Assembly (NCBI GenBank): GCA_036787955.1
Contig: DAIQOI010000007.1
Location: forward strand, 88,326-152,325
DNA: 64,000 nucleotides
Direction: 5' to 3'
Source: UBA2336 sp036787955
GTDB taxonomy: Bacteria > Bacteroidota > Bacteroidia > Cytophagales > Cyclobacteriaceae
Shown: positions 23,896 through 33,293 of the stretch, one piece after another
How the letters are laid out: each line of letters starts with the position of its first letter
How positions within the stretch are numbered: position 1 is the first letter of the stretch
Notes under the pieces: generated by a model
Told to the model about the DNA's origin: nothing
The model's input: the letters and a program-made list of their open reading frames with translations, nothing else
Databases searched by the model: none
Program-made: the position numbers and the translations under genes

Positions 23896-26067
23896 CTACT
23901 TGCTTTCACTATCGGATTCAACTTCGTGTACTTCGTTTAATCCCAGTATATCAAACACAAAGGTGTACTCCAACGCCACTTCTTTCAGCCTTCTGAATCT
24001 GCCGCTGGCCCCGCCATGACCGGCATCCATGTTGGTGTATAAAAACAACCGGTTGTTATCAGTTTTCATGGCGCGCAGCTTGGCCACCCACTTGGCAGGC
24101 TCCCAGTACTGTACCTGCGAATCGTGCAATCCGGTGGTAACAAGCAGGTTCGGGTAGGCTTTTTTCTCCACATTGTCGTATGGCGAATAGGAGAGCATAT
24201 ATTCATATTCTTCCTGAATATTCGGATTGCCCCACTCCTTCCACTCAAAGGTGGTCAGCGGAATGCTTTCGTCCATCATGGTGGTAACCACATCCACAAA
24301 AGGCACGGCTGCAATCACGCCCCGATACAAGTCGGGACGCATGTTCGCAATGGCACCCATTAGCAAACCACCTGCGCTGCCACCGCTGGCAAACAGCTTG
24401 TCTTTTGCCACATACTTGTTCTGTATCAGCCACTCCGAGCAATCAATAAAATCCGTAAACGTGTTTTTCTTCTTCAGCATCTTACCTTCATCGTACCAGG
24501 CACCACCCATTTCCTGGCCTCCGCGCACGTGGGCTATGGCATATACAAATCCGCGGTCGAGCAGACTGATGCGGTTGGAGCTGAAGGTGGGATACAGGGT
24601 AGCACCATAGGAACCGTAACCATAGATCCACCCCGGATTGGTGCCGTCTTTTTTGAATAAATCTTTCCGGTAAACGATGGACAGAGGAATTTCCTTGCCA
24701 TCGCGTGCTTTAACCATCACGCGTTCAGTGGCATAATCGTTCTTGTTGAAGCCCCCCAATACCGGTTGTTCTTTTTTCAGTTCCTTTTCGCGGGTGTCCA
24801 TGTTGTAGTCGTACGTGGAGGGCGGTGTGGTCATGGACTGGTAGCTGTAGCGCAGGATGTTTGTGTTGAACTCAGGGTTGTAACCAAAGCCGGCAAAATA
24901 GGCTGGCTCGCCAAAGTCGATGTAATGTTCCGATTTATCTGCCCACCTGATGATGCGAATCTTGGTAAGGCCGGCACTCATTTCGCTCAGTGCGAGGTAG
25001 TCTTTGAAAAAGTCCACATCCTGCAGAAACACATCTTCCCGATGGGGTATCACATCCTTCCAGTTTTCTTTCGATGGTTTACTGATGGGCGCCTCGGCCA
25101 GCCGGTAGTTTTTTGCGTTCAGGTTGGTGTAAATGTAAAACTTGTCACCACCGGCATGTTCGACCGAGTATTCCACTTCATCCTGAAGTGGCTGAATAAC
25201 CACCGGCTTGCCGGGTTTATCGGCATCGAGGTATTGCGAAAAGCTGGCATCAGTACGACCCGAAGTGATGATAAAATATTTTTTCGATTTGGTCTTGCTT
25301 ACACCCACAGCAAGGGTCTGGTCTTTCTCTTCGTAAATCAAGGCATCCGATGCAACCGGTGTGCCCAGAACATGGCGTTTAATCTGATAGGTGCGCAGAG
25401 TTTTTTTATCAGGCACCGCATAAAGAATAGAGCGGTTATCATTGGTCCACACACATCCGCCCCGCGTGTCGGGTATTACATCGGGCAGCAGGTTGCCGGT
25501 AGTCAGGTCTTTGAATTTTATCGTATAAAAATTTCTGCCCACTGTGTCCATGATAATGGCTGCAATTTTGTGATCGGGGCTTTGAGAGATGAAGAAGTTC
25601 AAAAACGACTGGCCTTTACCCAACTCATTACCGTCAACAATGATTTCCTCGGGTGCATCGAGCGATCCCTTTTTGCGGCAATAGATAGGGTATTCGCCAC
25701 CGGTAACGTAGCGGGTGTAATAATAGTAATCATCCAGCCTGTAAGGTACTGAGGCATCATCTTCTTTTATGCGGCCGCGCAGTTCATTGAACAGTTTTTC
25801 CTGAAAGGCTTTGGTATGCGCCATCATGGTATCGAGGTAGGCGTTTTCGGCCTTCAGGTAATTGATTACAGCCGAATCCTCGCGGTTTTTCAGCCAATAA
25901 TAATTGTCAATGCGTTTATGGCCGTGTTTGGACACAATTTCAAAAGGCTCGATTTTGGCTACCGGAGGCTTAACATCCGGCAGTTTTATTTCCTTTTCTG
26001 TTGATACACAGTCAGTTAGCACACTCATAATCACCACCACATTAAAGATTTTAAGATATCGCTTCAT
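23896..26067 (-). CDS. Prolyl oligopeptidase family peptidase (S9A, oligopeptidase B-like)
   Basis: 723 residues, the usual length. An N-terminal hydrophobic segment (IFNVVVIMSVLTDCV) suggests export and perhaps lipidation, although the residue before Cys is Asp, which is not a standard lipobox. A seven-bladed propeller region (about 80-440) is followed by an alpha/beta hydrolase domain with catalytic S564 in ASGGSAGG, D649 in TGLHDSQV and H684 in DAGHGG. It cleaves short peptides after proline or basic residues, here probably in the periplasm. It is convergent with the ATPase gene; a remnant of a paralogous 3' end lies 1.6 kb away. Confidence 0.93.
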   Translation of the reverse strand: MKRYLKIFNVVVIMSVLTDCVSTEKEIKLPDVKPPVAKIEPFEIVSKHGHKRIDNYYWLKNREDSAVINYLKAENAYLDTMMAHTKAFQEKLFNELRGRIKEDDASVPYRLDDYYYYTRYVTGGEYPIYCRKKGSLDAPEEIIVDGNELGKGQSFLNFFISQSPDHKIAAIIMDTVGRNFYTIKFKDLTTGNLLPDVIPDTRGGCVWTNDNRSILYAVPDKKTLRTYQIKRHVLGTPVASDALIYEEKDQTLAVGVSKTKSKKYFIITSGRTDASFSQYLDADKPGKPVVIQPLQDEVEYSVEHAGGDKFYIYTNLNAKNYRLAEAPISKPSKENWKDVIPHREDVFLQDVDFFKDYLALSEMSAGLTKIRIIRWADKSEHYIDFGEPAYFAGFGYNPEFNTNILRYSYQSMTTPPSTYDYNMDTREKELKKEQPVLGGFNKNDYATERVMVKARDGKEIPLSIVYRKDLFKKDGTNPGWIYGYGSYGATLYPTFSSNRISLLDRGFVYAIAHVRGGQEMGGAWYDEGKMLKKKNTFTDFIDCSEWLIQNKYVAKDKLFASGGSAGGLLMGAIANMRPDLYRGVIAAVPFVDVVTTMMDESIPLTTFEWKEWGNPNIQEEYEYMLSYSPYDNVEKKAYPNLLVTTGLHDSQVQYWEPAKWVAKLRAMKTDNNRLFLYTNMDAGHGGASGRFRRLKEVALEYTFVFDILGLNEVHEVESDSESK

Positions 26068-26684
26068 AAGTATAACGTTTGGGAGGCCTGAAATATCATG
26101 ATTTTATCAGGAATACGCTTCGCAAATCTGGAAAGCGGCAGCGACTGAACAAGAACGGTACACGGTGCCGTTGTACGGCCCGATCATGTTTTTACCGAAG
26201 TACAAGTTTGTGCCGGTACAGATGCCCTTTAGTTTCCGGCTTTAGTAATCTATGCCGCGGCTGGTATATGCTTCGGCAATGAATTGACTGTTGTTGGTTT
26301 GCAAGGCAGCAAGGGCCGGTTGTTCATAGTGCAGTGAAGCGTTCTGAACCGTAGTATATCTTACCGGTTCATGGTAAAGCTAATCGGTTATTTCGAAGTT
26401 TGATACTATATAGAAAAATTTAAATAAGCTGCCTGTCTTAATTGTAAGTAGATCTTGCTTGCACAGTACTGAGCCGGAAGCAGGCAACTAAGCATTTGAA
26501 TTAGGCGAATCGCCATGAAAGAGAGGAAATAAAAATCTATTAATACGGTAATTAGAATAACAGCATAAGAACCTGATTCATGATAAAATTACCTGCCCAA
26601 ATTCAGATTGCAGAAGATGCACGGGCGGCAATCAAAAACAGGGATTTCATAGTTTTTCTGTAGTTTTGGGTACTTTTTAAGCTA
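26068..26684. other. 617-bp region without an intact gene; possible gene relics
   Basis: No frame has a start, length and codon pattern of a normal gene. Two short open stretches look gene-like: plus strand about 26101-26245 (ending VPVQMPFSFRL, stop TAG) and minus strand about 26377-26242 (ending EAYTSRGIDY, stop TAA). Their stops overlap. They may be relics of two convergent genes or chance. The last 30 bp hold the ftsK promoter. Confidence 0.4.
26661..26668 (+). promoter_or_regulatory. -7 element (TAGTTTTG) of ftsK
   Basis: TAGTTTTG matches TAnnTTTG, 16 bp before the ftsK ATG. Confidence 0.45.
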
Positions 26685-29138
26685 ATGGCCGAAAACACCT
26701 ATAAGTCAAACACCTTTCGTAAGCCCAACAAAAAAGAGAAGAAAAGCAACGCAGGAAAGTCACCTTTCCAATTTTTTAAAGATCCGAAACTTACGTTAGC
26801 GCTGGGGCTCTTTCTGCTGGTCGGTGCTCTCTTTCTTTTCATTGCGTTTCTATCTTACCTGTTTACCGGCCAAGCCGATATGAGCCTGCTGGTGAGTGCG
26901 GGCAGCGAGTCCAACCTGCTGGACACTGCCCGCGAAGCCGAAAACTGGCTGGGCTATGTGGGCGCCTGGGTTTCGCACCAGTTTATCTATAATGGTTTCG
27001 GTGTGTCGTCGTTTTTTATTCCGCCACTGTTGTTTGTCCTTGGCTTTAAACTGGCATTTAAACGCACCCTCGTTGGGTTATTTCCGGCCACTGTATTCTC
27101 TGTATTCATGGGTTTTTGGTTGTGTCTGCTTTTTGGCTATATCAGCTTTACACACGATGGACCGGCATCCTGGAGTTTTCTGGGCGGCCGTGCAGGCTAT
27201 CACCTGGCAGCCCTGTCGCACGGCTTGCTGGGATGGGGCACGTTCATGCTGCTGGCACTCTCGTTGTTTATCTTCATCATTTTCTTTTTCAATGTCACAT
27301 CCATTCCCTTGTTTCAACCGGTCAATCCCAAACCTATTGGTAATGAGGCCCTGACGGAGGAAGACAAAACACCGGCAACCTATACGGATGAAAAGGACAA
27401 CTGGCCTGCCCACGTGGCACAGTCTCCTTCAAATACTGAAAAAAAACCTGAACCCGAACCGGTGGTTACACCGCCACCTGTTGCCGAAGTAAATCTGGAA
27501 GTAGAAAGACCGCAAACTGCCAAAAAGGAAATCCGGGAGCCGAAAGAAAATAAAGAGCCCGACTTCATCATCGAAGAGCGCGTTGACACCGATAAAATAG
27601 CCGAACAGCTGGTGGAAGAGCAGGGCGTGTACGATCCAACATTAGAACTGAAAAACTACAAGTTTCCGCCACTTGAACTGCTAAACGAATACGATAACGC
27701 GCGGGTTCAGGTAACGCAGGAGGAGTTGAATCAAAACAAAGACAAAATCGTTGCCACCCTCACCAATTTTAAAATCGGCATCACCAGCATCAAGGCAACC
27801 ATCGGGCCTACGGTTACGCTGTACGAGATCGTTCCCGATGCAGGTATTAAAATTTCGCGCATCAAAAACCTGGAAGACGATATTGCGCTGAGCCTCTCAG
27901 CACTAGGCATACGCATCATAGCCCCCATACCCGGTAAAGGAACCATTGGTATAGAGGTACCCAACAAAAACCGTGAGATGGTAAGCATCCGTTCGGTGCT
28001 GGCTACGCAGGCCTTTCAGAAAACAGATAAGGAACTGCCGGTTGCACTGGGCAAAACCATTTCCAACGAGGTGTATGTTATTGACCTTGCCAAGATGCCC
28101 CACCTGCTGGTAGCCGGTGCCACCGGACAGGGTAAGTCGGTAGGGCTGAATGTGATACTTACCTCCTTATTATATAAACGCCATCCGGCTACACTCAAGT
28201 TTGTGCTGGTTGACCCGAAAAAGGTAGAAATGTCGCTGTTTAGTAAAATTGAGCGACATTACCTGGCCAAGCTGCCCAACAGCGAAGAAGCTATTATTAC
28301 CGATACGCGCAAGGTAGTGCACACACTCAACTCGCTGTGTATTGAAATGGAAAACCGGTACGAAATACTGAAAGATGCCGGTGCACGCAACCTCAAAGAA
28401 TACAATGCCAAGTTTGTGGCACGTAAGCTCAATCCCAAAGACGGTCATCGCTTCCTGCCCTACATCGTTTTGGTTATAGACGAGCTGGCCGACCTGATGA
28501 TGACGGCCGGCAAAGAAGTGGAAACGCCCATTGCACGCCTGGCCCAGCTGGCCCGCGCCATCGGCATTCACCTGGTGGTGGCTACCCAACGCCCCTCGGT
28601 CAATGTAATCACCGGCGTTATCAAGGCCAACTTCCCCGCGCGCCTGTCGTTTAGGGTTACGTCAAAAGTTGATTCACGAACCATCCTCGATACAGGCGGG
28701 GCCGATCAACTGGTAGGCATGGGCGATATGCTTCTCTCATCCGGCTCAGACATTATCCGCCTGCAATGCCCCTTTGTGGATACTGCCGAAATCGAACGCA
28801 TTTGCGAATACATCGGCTCACAACGCGGCTACGACTCGGCCTACCTGCTGCCGGAATTTGAAGATGAAGACAGTGGGGTGGCAGCCGTTGACCTTTCCGA
28901 GCGCGATGCCCTGTTCGAAGAAGCTGCCCGCCTTATCGTTATGCACCAGCAGGGAAGCACCTCGCTTATCCAACGCAAACTGAAACTCGGCTACAACCGG
29001 GCCGGGCGTTTGATCGACCAACTGGAAGCAGCCGGCATCGTAGGACCGTTTGAAGGCAGCAAAGCCCGCGAAGTTTTGATTAAGGACGAAGTAAGTTTGG
29101 AACAATTATTGAATAATCTAAGGGAAAAACACGGATAG
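26685..29138 (+). CDS. ftsK: DNA translocase FtsK/SpoIIIE
   Basis: 817 residues. Four or five membrane helices in the first 210 residues (LALGLFLLVGALFLFIAFLS and others), a Pro/Glu-rich linker to about 340, then the RecA-like motor with Walker A GATGQGKS (K484) and Walker B VLVIDELAD (D599), and the C-terminal gamma winged helix (SLIQRKLKLGYNRAGRLIDQ) that reads orienting DNA sequences. It pumps DNA through the closing septum and activates XerCD recombination; xerD is in this window. The ftsK-lolA order downstream is common in Bacteroidota. Confidence 0.96.
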   Translation: MAENTYKSNTFRKPNKKEKKSNAGKSPFQFFKDPKLTLALGLFLLVGALFLFIAFLSYLFTGQADMSLLVSAGSESNLLDTAREAENWLGYVGAWVSHQFIYNGFGVSSFFIPPLLFVLGFKLAFKRTLVGLFPATVFSVFMGFWLCLLFGYISFTHDGPASWSFLGGRAGYHLAALSHGLLGWGTFMLLALSLFIFIIFFFNVTSIPLFQPVNPKPIGNEALTEEDKTPATYTDEKDNWPAHVAQSPSNTEKKPEPEPVVTPPPVAEVNLEVERPQTAKKEIREPKENKEPDFIIEERVDTDKIAEQLVEEQGVYDPTLELKNYKFPPLELLNEYDNARVQVTQEELNQNKDKIVATLTNFKIGITSIKATIGPTVTLYEIVPDAGIKISRIKNLEDDIALSLSALGIRIIAPIPGKGTIGIEVPNKNREMVSIRSVLATQAFQKTDKELPVALGKTISNEVYVIDLAKMPHLLVAGATGQGKSVGLNVILTSLLYKRHPATLKFVLVDPKKVEMSLFSKIERHYLAKLPNSEEAIITDTRKVVHTLNSLCIEMENRYEILKDAGARNLKEYNAKFVARKLNPKDGHRFLPYIVLVIDELADLMMTAGKEVETPIARLAQLARAIGIHLVVATQRPSVNVITGVIKANFPARLSFRVTSKVDSRTILDTGGADQLVGMGDMLLSSGSDIIRLQCPFVDTAEIERICEYIGSQRGYDSAYLLPEFEDEDSGVAAVDLSERDALFEEAARLIVMHQQGSTSLIQRKLKLGYNRAGRLIDQLEAAGIVGPFEGSKAREVLIKDEVSLEQLLNNLREKHG

Positions 29139-29144
29139 AAAGAT

Positions 29145-29152
29145 TACCTTTG
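29145..29152 (+). promoter_or_regulatory. -7 element (TACCTTTG) upstream of the lolA-like gene
   Basis: TACCTTTG lies 7 bp after the ftsK stop and 37 bp before the lolA-like ATG at 29190. It argues that the gene can be transcribed on its own and that the GTG at 29166 is not the start. Confidence 0.45.
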
Positions 29153-29189
29153 TCGTCCTTATTAAGTGCCTAAAACCAGCTTAATAACC

Positions 29190-29828
29190 ATGAAAAACGC
29201 CCTTTTATTCATAATTTTTGGATTGCCCTTCGCGCTGATGGCCCAGTACGATCCGAAGGCCCTTGAAATCCTCGAGGCCATGAGCAAAAAATACAAGTCC
29301 TACACTTCTTTTGAGGCCAGCATCACTTCCACCCTCACCAATGAAGTGGACGGCACCCGTGAAGAAATGAAAGGAAAAATTACCGTAAAGGGTGATAAGT
29401 TCCGACTGGTTATGGATGACCAAGAAATTATCAATAACGGCACAACCGTCTGGACCTATCTGCCTGCTGCCAAAGAAGTAAATATTGATAACTACGACCC
29501 AAACTCGGACGAGATAAACCCGACTAAAATATACGACCTTTATAAAAAAGGTTTTAAATACCTCTTCCTGGAGGAGCAAACGGAAAATGGTGTATTATGC
29601 GAAGTAGTCGATCTGGTTCCGGAGAAGAAAGATGCCCAATACTTTAAAATAAGGATGAACATCTCCAAAAAGGACCGGAACATCATAAGCTGGACGATGT
29701 TCGACAAAAGCGGCAACCGCTATAAATATGCCATCACCAAATTCACCCCGAATGTGGCGGTGGCCGATGCCTTTTTCACGTTCGACCCGAAGAAATATCC
29801 CGGTGTGGAAATAATCGATCTGCGCTAA
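29190..29828 (+). CDS. LolA-like outer membrane lipoprotein carrier
   Basis: 212 residues from the ATG at 29190 (a GTG at 29166 is in frame). Signal peptide MKNALLFIIFGLPFALMA, cleavage before Q. The mature protein begins DPKALEILEAMSKKYKSYTSFEASITSTL, split over a helix and first strand, as in LolA; further strands GKITVKGDKFRLVMDDQ and GTTVWTYLPAAKEV form the half-barrel that holds lipoprotein acyl chains. It should shuttle lipoproteins through the periplasm. It follows ftsK by 51 bp. Confidence 0.88.
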   Translation: MKNALLFIIFGLPFALMAQYDPKALEILEAMSKKYKSYTSFEASITSTLTNEVDGTREEMKGKITVKGDKFRLVMDDQEIINNGTTVWTYLPAAKEVNIDNYDPNSDEINPTKIYDLYKKGFKYLFLEEQTENGVLCEVVDLVPEKKDAQYFKIRMNISKKDRNIISWTMFDKSGNRYKYAITKFTPNVAVADAFFTFDPKKYPGVEIIDLR

Positions 29829-29842
29829 TCCGCATAAACACT

Positions 29843-30658
29843 TTGACTCGCAAACAACTCATCGGGCAGATAAAAAAGAAACAATCCTATCTGTGTGTTG
29901 GTCTGGATACAGATTTGACCAAAATACCGGCACACCTGAAATCAGCCGCTGACCCGGTTTTTGAATTTAACCGGCAGATTATTGATGCAACACTGCCCTA
30001 TACGGTGGCCTACAAGCTAAACACGGCTTTTTATGAAGCGCTGGGCACCAGCGGGTGGGAAAGCCTGAAAAAAACATTTGAATACATTCCGGCTGATTGC
30101 TTCAAGATAGCCGATGCCAAGCGTGGCGACATCGGCAATACATCGGCCATGTATGCCAAGGCTTTTTTTGAACACCTGAAGGCCGATGCCCTTACCATTG
30201 CTCCCTATATGGGCGAAGACTCCATAAGGCCGTTTCTGCAATTTGCTGATAAGTGGACTATCCTGCTGGCGCACACCTCCAACCCGGGCAGCGCCGACTT
30301 TCAGCTACTTGAGTCGAAGGCAACTGACCGCAGGCTGTATGAAGAAGTTATACTGAAGGCCAGGACATGGGCTACGCCCGAACAACTGATGTTTGTGGTT
30401 GGTGCCACCCGGGCCGATAAATTAAAACACATCCGGTCGCTTGCTCCCGATTATTTCTTCCTGGTGCCGGGCATAGGAGCGCAGGGAGGCAACCTGGACG
30501 AGGTTTCGCGCAACGCACTTACACGCGATTGCGGATTGCTGGTCAATGCCTCGCGTTCCATCATCTATGCATCTTCCGCAAACGACTTTGCCGAAGCTGC
30601 TGCACGCGAAGCACAAAAAGTGCAGCAACAAATGGCCACCTATCTGAAACTAATCTGA
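29843..30658 (+). CDS. pyrF: Orotidine 5'-phosphate decarboxylase (type 2)
   Basis: 271 residues, the longer bacterial form of the enzyme. It decarboxylates OMP to UMP, the last step of pyrimidine synthesis. Motifs: YLCVGLDTDL, the catalytic segment KIADAKRGDIGNTS with K93, TIAPYMGEDSIRPFL, and FLVPGIGAQGG. There is no ATG or GTG near the right place; the TTG at 29843, 14 bp after the lolA-like stop, is the only start that keeps the full N-terminus. Convergent shadows were ignored. Confidence 0.95.
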   Translation: MTRKQLIGQIKKKQSYLCVGLDTDLTKIPAHLKSAADPVFEFNRQIIDATLPYTVAYKLNTAFYEALGTSGWESLKKTFEYIPADCFKIADAKRGDIGNTSAMYAKAFFEHLKADALTIAPYMGEDSIRPFLQFADKWTILLAHTSNPGSADFQLLESKATDRRLYEEVILKARTWATPEQLMFVVGATRADKLKHIRSLAPDYFFLVPGIGAQGGNLDEVSRNALTRDCGLLVNASRSIIYASSANDFAEAAAREAQKVQQQMATYLKLI

Positions 30659-30714
30659 TTTCCTTTTCTGTCCGGCAACAACTATCTTGGTCTTCCGCCA
30701 AGCACTTTGAACAC

Positions 30715-31995
30715 GTGACCGAGTCCTTTCTTCATTATATCTGGCAGCTTCAGTATTTCGATAAAACAGATCTGCAGACTGTTGATGGCGAACCGCTCCG
30801 GATTTTTCATCCCGGCATTCGGAACGCTCACTCCGGGCCTGATTTTTCGGAGGCAAAAATAAAAATAGGCAACCTCGAATGGCGGGGAAGCGTTGAGTTA
30901 CATATTCAGTCGTCCGGCTGGCTCACACATCAACACCAGCACGATGCGGCTTATGAGCCTGTTGTTTTGCATGTGGTGTGGGAACATGACAAGCCCGTGA
31001 TGCGTACGGACGGATCTTTGTTGCCAACCCTTGAACTGAAAGGGCGGGTTGACGAGACGCTGTGGAACCGCTACAGGCAACTTTTCACCTCGCCTGAATA
31101 TATACCCTGTGCTTCGGTACTTCCTACAATCAGCAATGCAGTGTTCGTGTCCATGCAGGAACGCGTGGTAACCGAACGCCTGAAGAAAAAAGCCGGGGAA
31201 TTTATTTCGCTGCTGCAGAATAGCGGTAACGATTGGGACGAGGCCGTGTACCGGCTACTGGGAAAAAATTTCGGTTTCAAGGTAAATGCCGAATCCTTTT
31301 TACAACTAACCACCGTAGTGCCGCTGAAACTGTTGTTAAAACATGCCGACAAGCCTGTGCAGGCCGAGGCATTGCTGCTGGGTATGGCTGGATTACTGGA
31401 CGAAACAAAAGCTGAGGATGCCTACGTTGCCACGCTGAAACGCGAATTCTCCCTGCTGGAACATAAATACGGGCTTGCCAACAGAAAAATGCATGCGGCT
31501 CAATGGCGTTTTATGCGCCTTCGACCGGCAAACTTCCCTACCCTGCGCATCGCACAATTTGCGGCACTGATTATCTCCGTCCGCAACCTTTTGTCGCTAA
31601 TCATCGAAACACGCGATCTAAAAACCCTCACAGCCAAACTCTCCGTAAAACAATCGCCTTTTTGGTTAAAGCATTATCATTTTGGAAAGCCGGCATCAAG
31701 TGTGCCTGTTATTGGTGAAGCCAGCATTCACCTGCTGATTATCAACACCGTGGTAACGGTTCTGGCTGCTTATGCTCGCACCCACGACCAACAGGAACTG
31801 ATGGACAGGGCTGTGCAGTTCCTGCACGAACTTCCTGCCGAAAAAAATGCCATTATTCAAAGATGGAAGGATGCGGGCCGGGAAATTCGTACGGCATTCG
31901 ACAGCCAGTCTCTAATCGAACTTTATCATTCATACTGTGTAAAACGCCGGTGTCTGGGCTGTTACATTGGCGCCTCGATCATCAAACCGCACTGA
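30715..31995 (+). CDS. DUF2851 family protein
   Basis: 426 residues from the GTG at 30715 (MTESFLHYIWQLQYFD); the frame is open back into pyrF, but homologues start at this motif and a near-consensus -7 (GCACTTTG) sits 5 bp before it. Visible blocks are IFHPGIRNAHSGPDFSEAKI, WRGSVELHIQSSGWLTHQH and VLHVVWEHD, which define DUF2851, with a Cys-rich C-terminal tail (YCVKRRCLGCYIG). A role in nucleic acid processing has been guessed for this family, but I know of no firm function. The next gene starts 4 bp after its stop. Confidence 0.85.
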   Translation: MTESFLHYIWQLQYFDKTDLQTVDGEPLRIFHPGIRNAHSGPDFSEAKIKIGNLEWRGSVELHIQSSGWLTHQHQHDAAYEPVVLHVVWEHDKPVMRTDGSLLPTLELKGRVDETLWNRYRQLFTSPEYIPCASVLPTISNAVFVSMQERVVTERLKKKAGEFISLLQNSGNDWDEAVYRLLGKNFGFKVNAESFLQLTTVVPLKLLLKHADKPVQAEALLLGMAGLLDETKAEDAYVATLKREFSLLEHKYGLANRKMHAAQWRFMRLRPANFPTLRIAQFAALIISVRNLLSLIIETRDLKTLTAKLSVKQSPFWLKHYHFGKPASSVPVIGEASIHLLIINTVVTVLAAYARTHDQQELMDRAVQFLHELPAEKNAIIQRWKDAGREIRTAFDSQSLIELYHSYCVKRRCLGCYIGASIIKPH

Positions 31996-31999
31996 CGCC

Positions 32000-33247
32000 A
32001 TGCTGTGGTACACGCTCCATGGAACCTTGCTTGTTGCCCTGGCCTGGCTGGCGTGGAAAAGACAGGGCAGTGTACTGCAAAATGTATTCTGGCCGGCATG
32101 GTTCTTTAAAATAATTGCCACCCTGGCTGTTGTCGCTGTGCACCGGCAGCATTATCCGGACAGCGATATGCCGTCATTTTTCAACTGGGCTACCGAATTA
32201 TCAGACAGAGCCATTCATGATTTTCCCGCCTTTTTCAACTTCCTCTTCAGACCTGGTGAAGGGTATTATACCGGTGAGGCCCGCACAGTCTTTTTTATAA
32301 AACTGCTTAGCCTGTTTGCGCTTTTTACCAAAGGAGACATGGTACTGATGTCGCTGTGGCTTTCCATGTTGCCATTTTATGCTGCCTGCTTTTTGGTGCG
32401 TGCGCTTGTACAATGGAAGCGGTCATTAAAATGGCCGGCAGCAGCGGCTTTCCTGTTTTTTCCTTCTGCGGTTTTATGGACATCCGGCATCCTGAAGGAA
32501 ACGGTTGCCATGGCGTGCATCTTCCTAATCATGGCTGTTTTTCTTCGGCTCTGGTCGGGGAAGCGACTATGCTTATGGGAATATATGCTGATCCTGCCTT
32601 CGGTATGGATAGCCTGGAAACTCAAGTACTATTATGTGGCCCTGTTGTTACCAGGTATGATGGCCGCGTTCATCACGCGTTACATCGGCCAGCGCCTGAT
32701 GCGCTTCACGGTGTTACGCGAAGTACTTTTTTTCAAAGTAACTTTCCTCATACTGGTATTAATTCCTGGCTTATTCCATCCCAACCTTCGGCCCGGAAAA
32801 TTGGTGCAGGTGGTGGCAGAAAGTCATAATCAGTATGTACAACACAAGGATAGAAGGCATTTAACCAACACGGAAATCATCGAACCCTCTGTAACCGGTT
32901 TATTGCCGCATATCGTGCCGGCTATTATCCATGGATTGTTTGGCCCCTGGCTGCCTGATTTTACTCATTTTTTCTATTCGCTTGCTGTTATTGAAAACTG
33001 GCTACTTATTGTGATCACGATTCTTTCACTGGCAGGTTTTATTATTCCGACCCATGAAAATCACCGGATATTGTTCTGGGCTACTTTAATCTATTGTGTT
33101 TCGTTGGCGCTTTGGCTGGGTATTGCCGTGCCGGCTGCCGGTACCTTGGTACGTTATAAGGCAGGTTTCATTTCGTGCTGGCTGCTGCTTGTATTGTCAG
33201 GTTTGAAACGGGTTATAGAACGGTTTAAAGCTCTGCCTCGTACTTGA
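32000..33247 (+). CDS. Polytopic membrane protein of unknown function
   Basis: 415 residues from the ATG at 32000, 4 bp after the DUF2851 stop. About ten hydrophobic segments; polar loops contain SDMPSFFNWATELSDRA and a long periplasmic-type loop near 270-310 (HPNLRPGKLVQVVAESHNQY). The layout (many helices, PSAVLWTSGILKE motif) resembles glycosyltransferase- or polymerase-like membrane proteins, but I cannot place it in a family. It is translationally close to DUF2851, and the two probably share a transcript. Confidence 0.72.
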   Translation: MLWYTLHGTLLVALAWLAWKRQGSVLQNVFWPAWFFKIIATLAVVAVHRQHYPDSDMPSFFNWATELSDRAIHDFPAFFNFLFRPGEGYYTGEARTVFFIKLLSLFALFTKGDMVLMSLWLSMLPFYAACFLVRALVQWKRSLKWPAAAAFLFFPSAVLWTSGILKETVAMACIFLIMAVFLRLWSGKRLCLWEYMLILPSVWIAWKLKYYYVALLLPGMMAAFITRYIGQRLMRFTVLREVLFFKVTFLILVLIPGLFHPNLRPGKLVQVVAESHNQYVQHKDRRHLTNTEIIEPSVTGLLPHIVPAIIHGLFGPWLPDFTHFFYSLAVIENWLLIVITILSLAGFIIPTHENHRILFWATLIYCVSLALWLGIAVPAAGTLVRYKAGFISCWLLLVLSGLKRVIERFKALPRT

Positions 33248-33273
33248 ACTGAATGCTTTTCAATCTACCTTTG
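33244..33273 (+). promoter_or_regulatory. Bacteroidota-type promoter for the NeuD-like gene
   Basis: TTG at 33244-33246, 19-bp spacer, TACCTTTG at 33266-33273: the best promoter match in the window. The ATG follows 20 bp later. It overlaps the last codon of the upstream gene. Confidence 0.7.
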
Positions 33274-33293
33274 CGCGTTTAACACCAACTTTT

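Noticed and set aside
24766..25752. 328-codon open frame on the plus strand
   Set aside because: It is antisense to the S9 peptidase gene, whose catalytic triad and length are intact; the plus frame is rich in Val, Phe and His as expected for a shadow.
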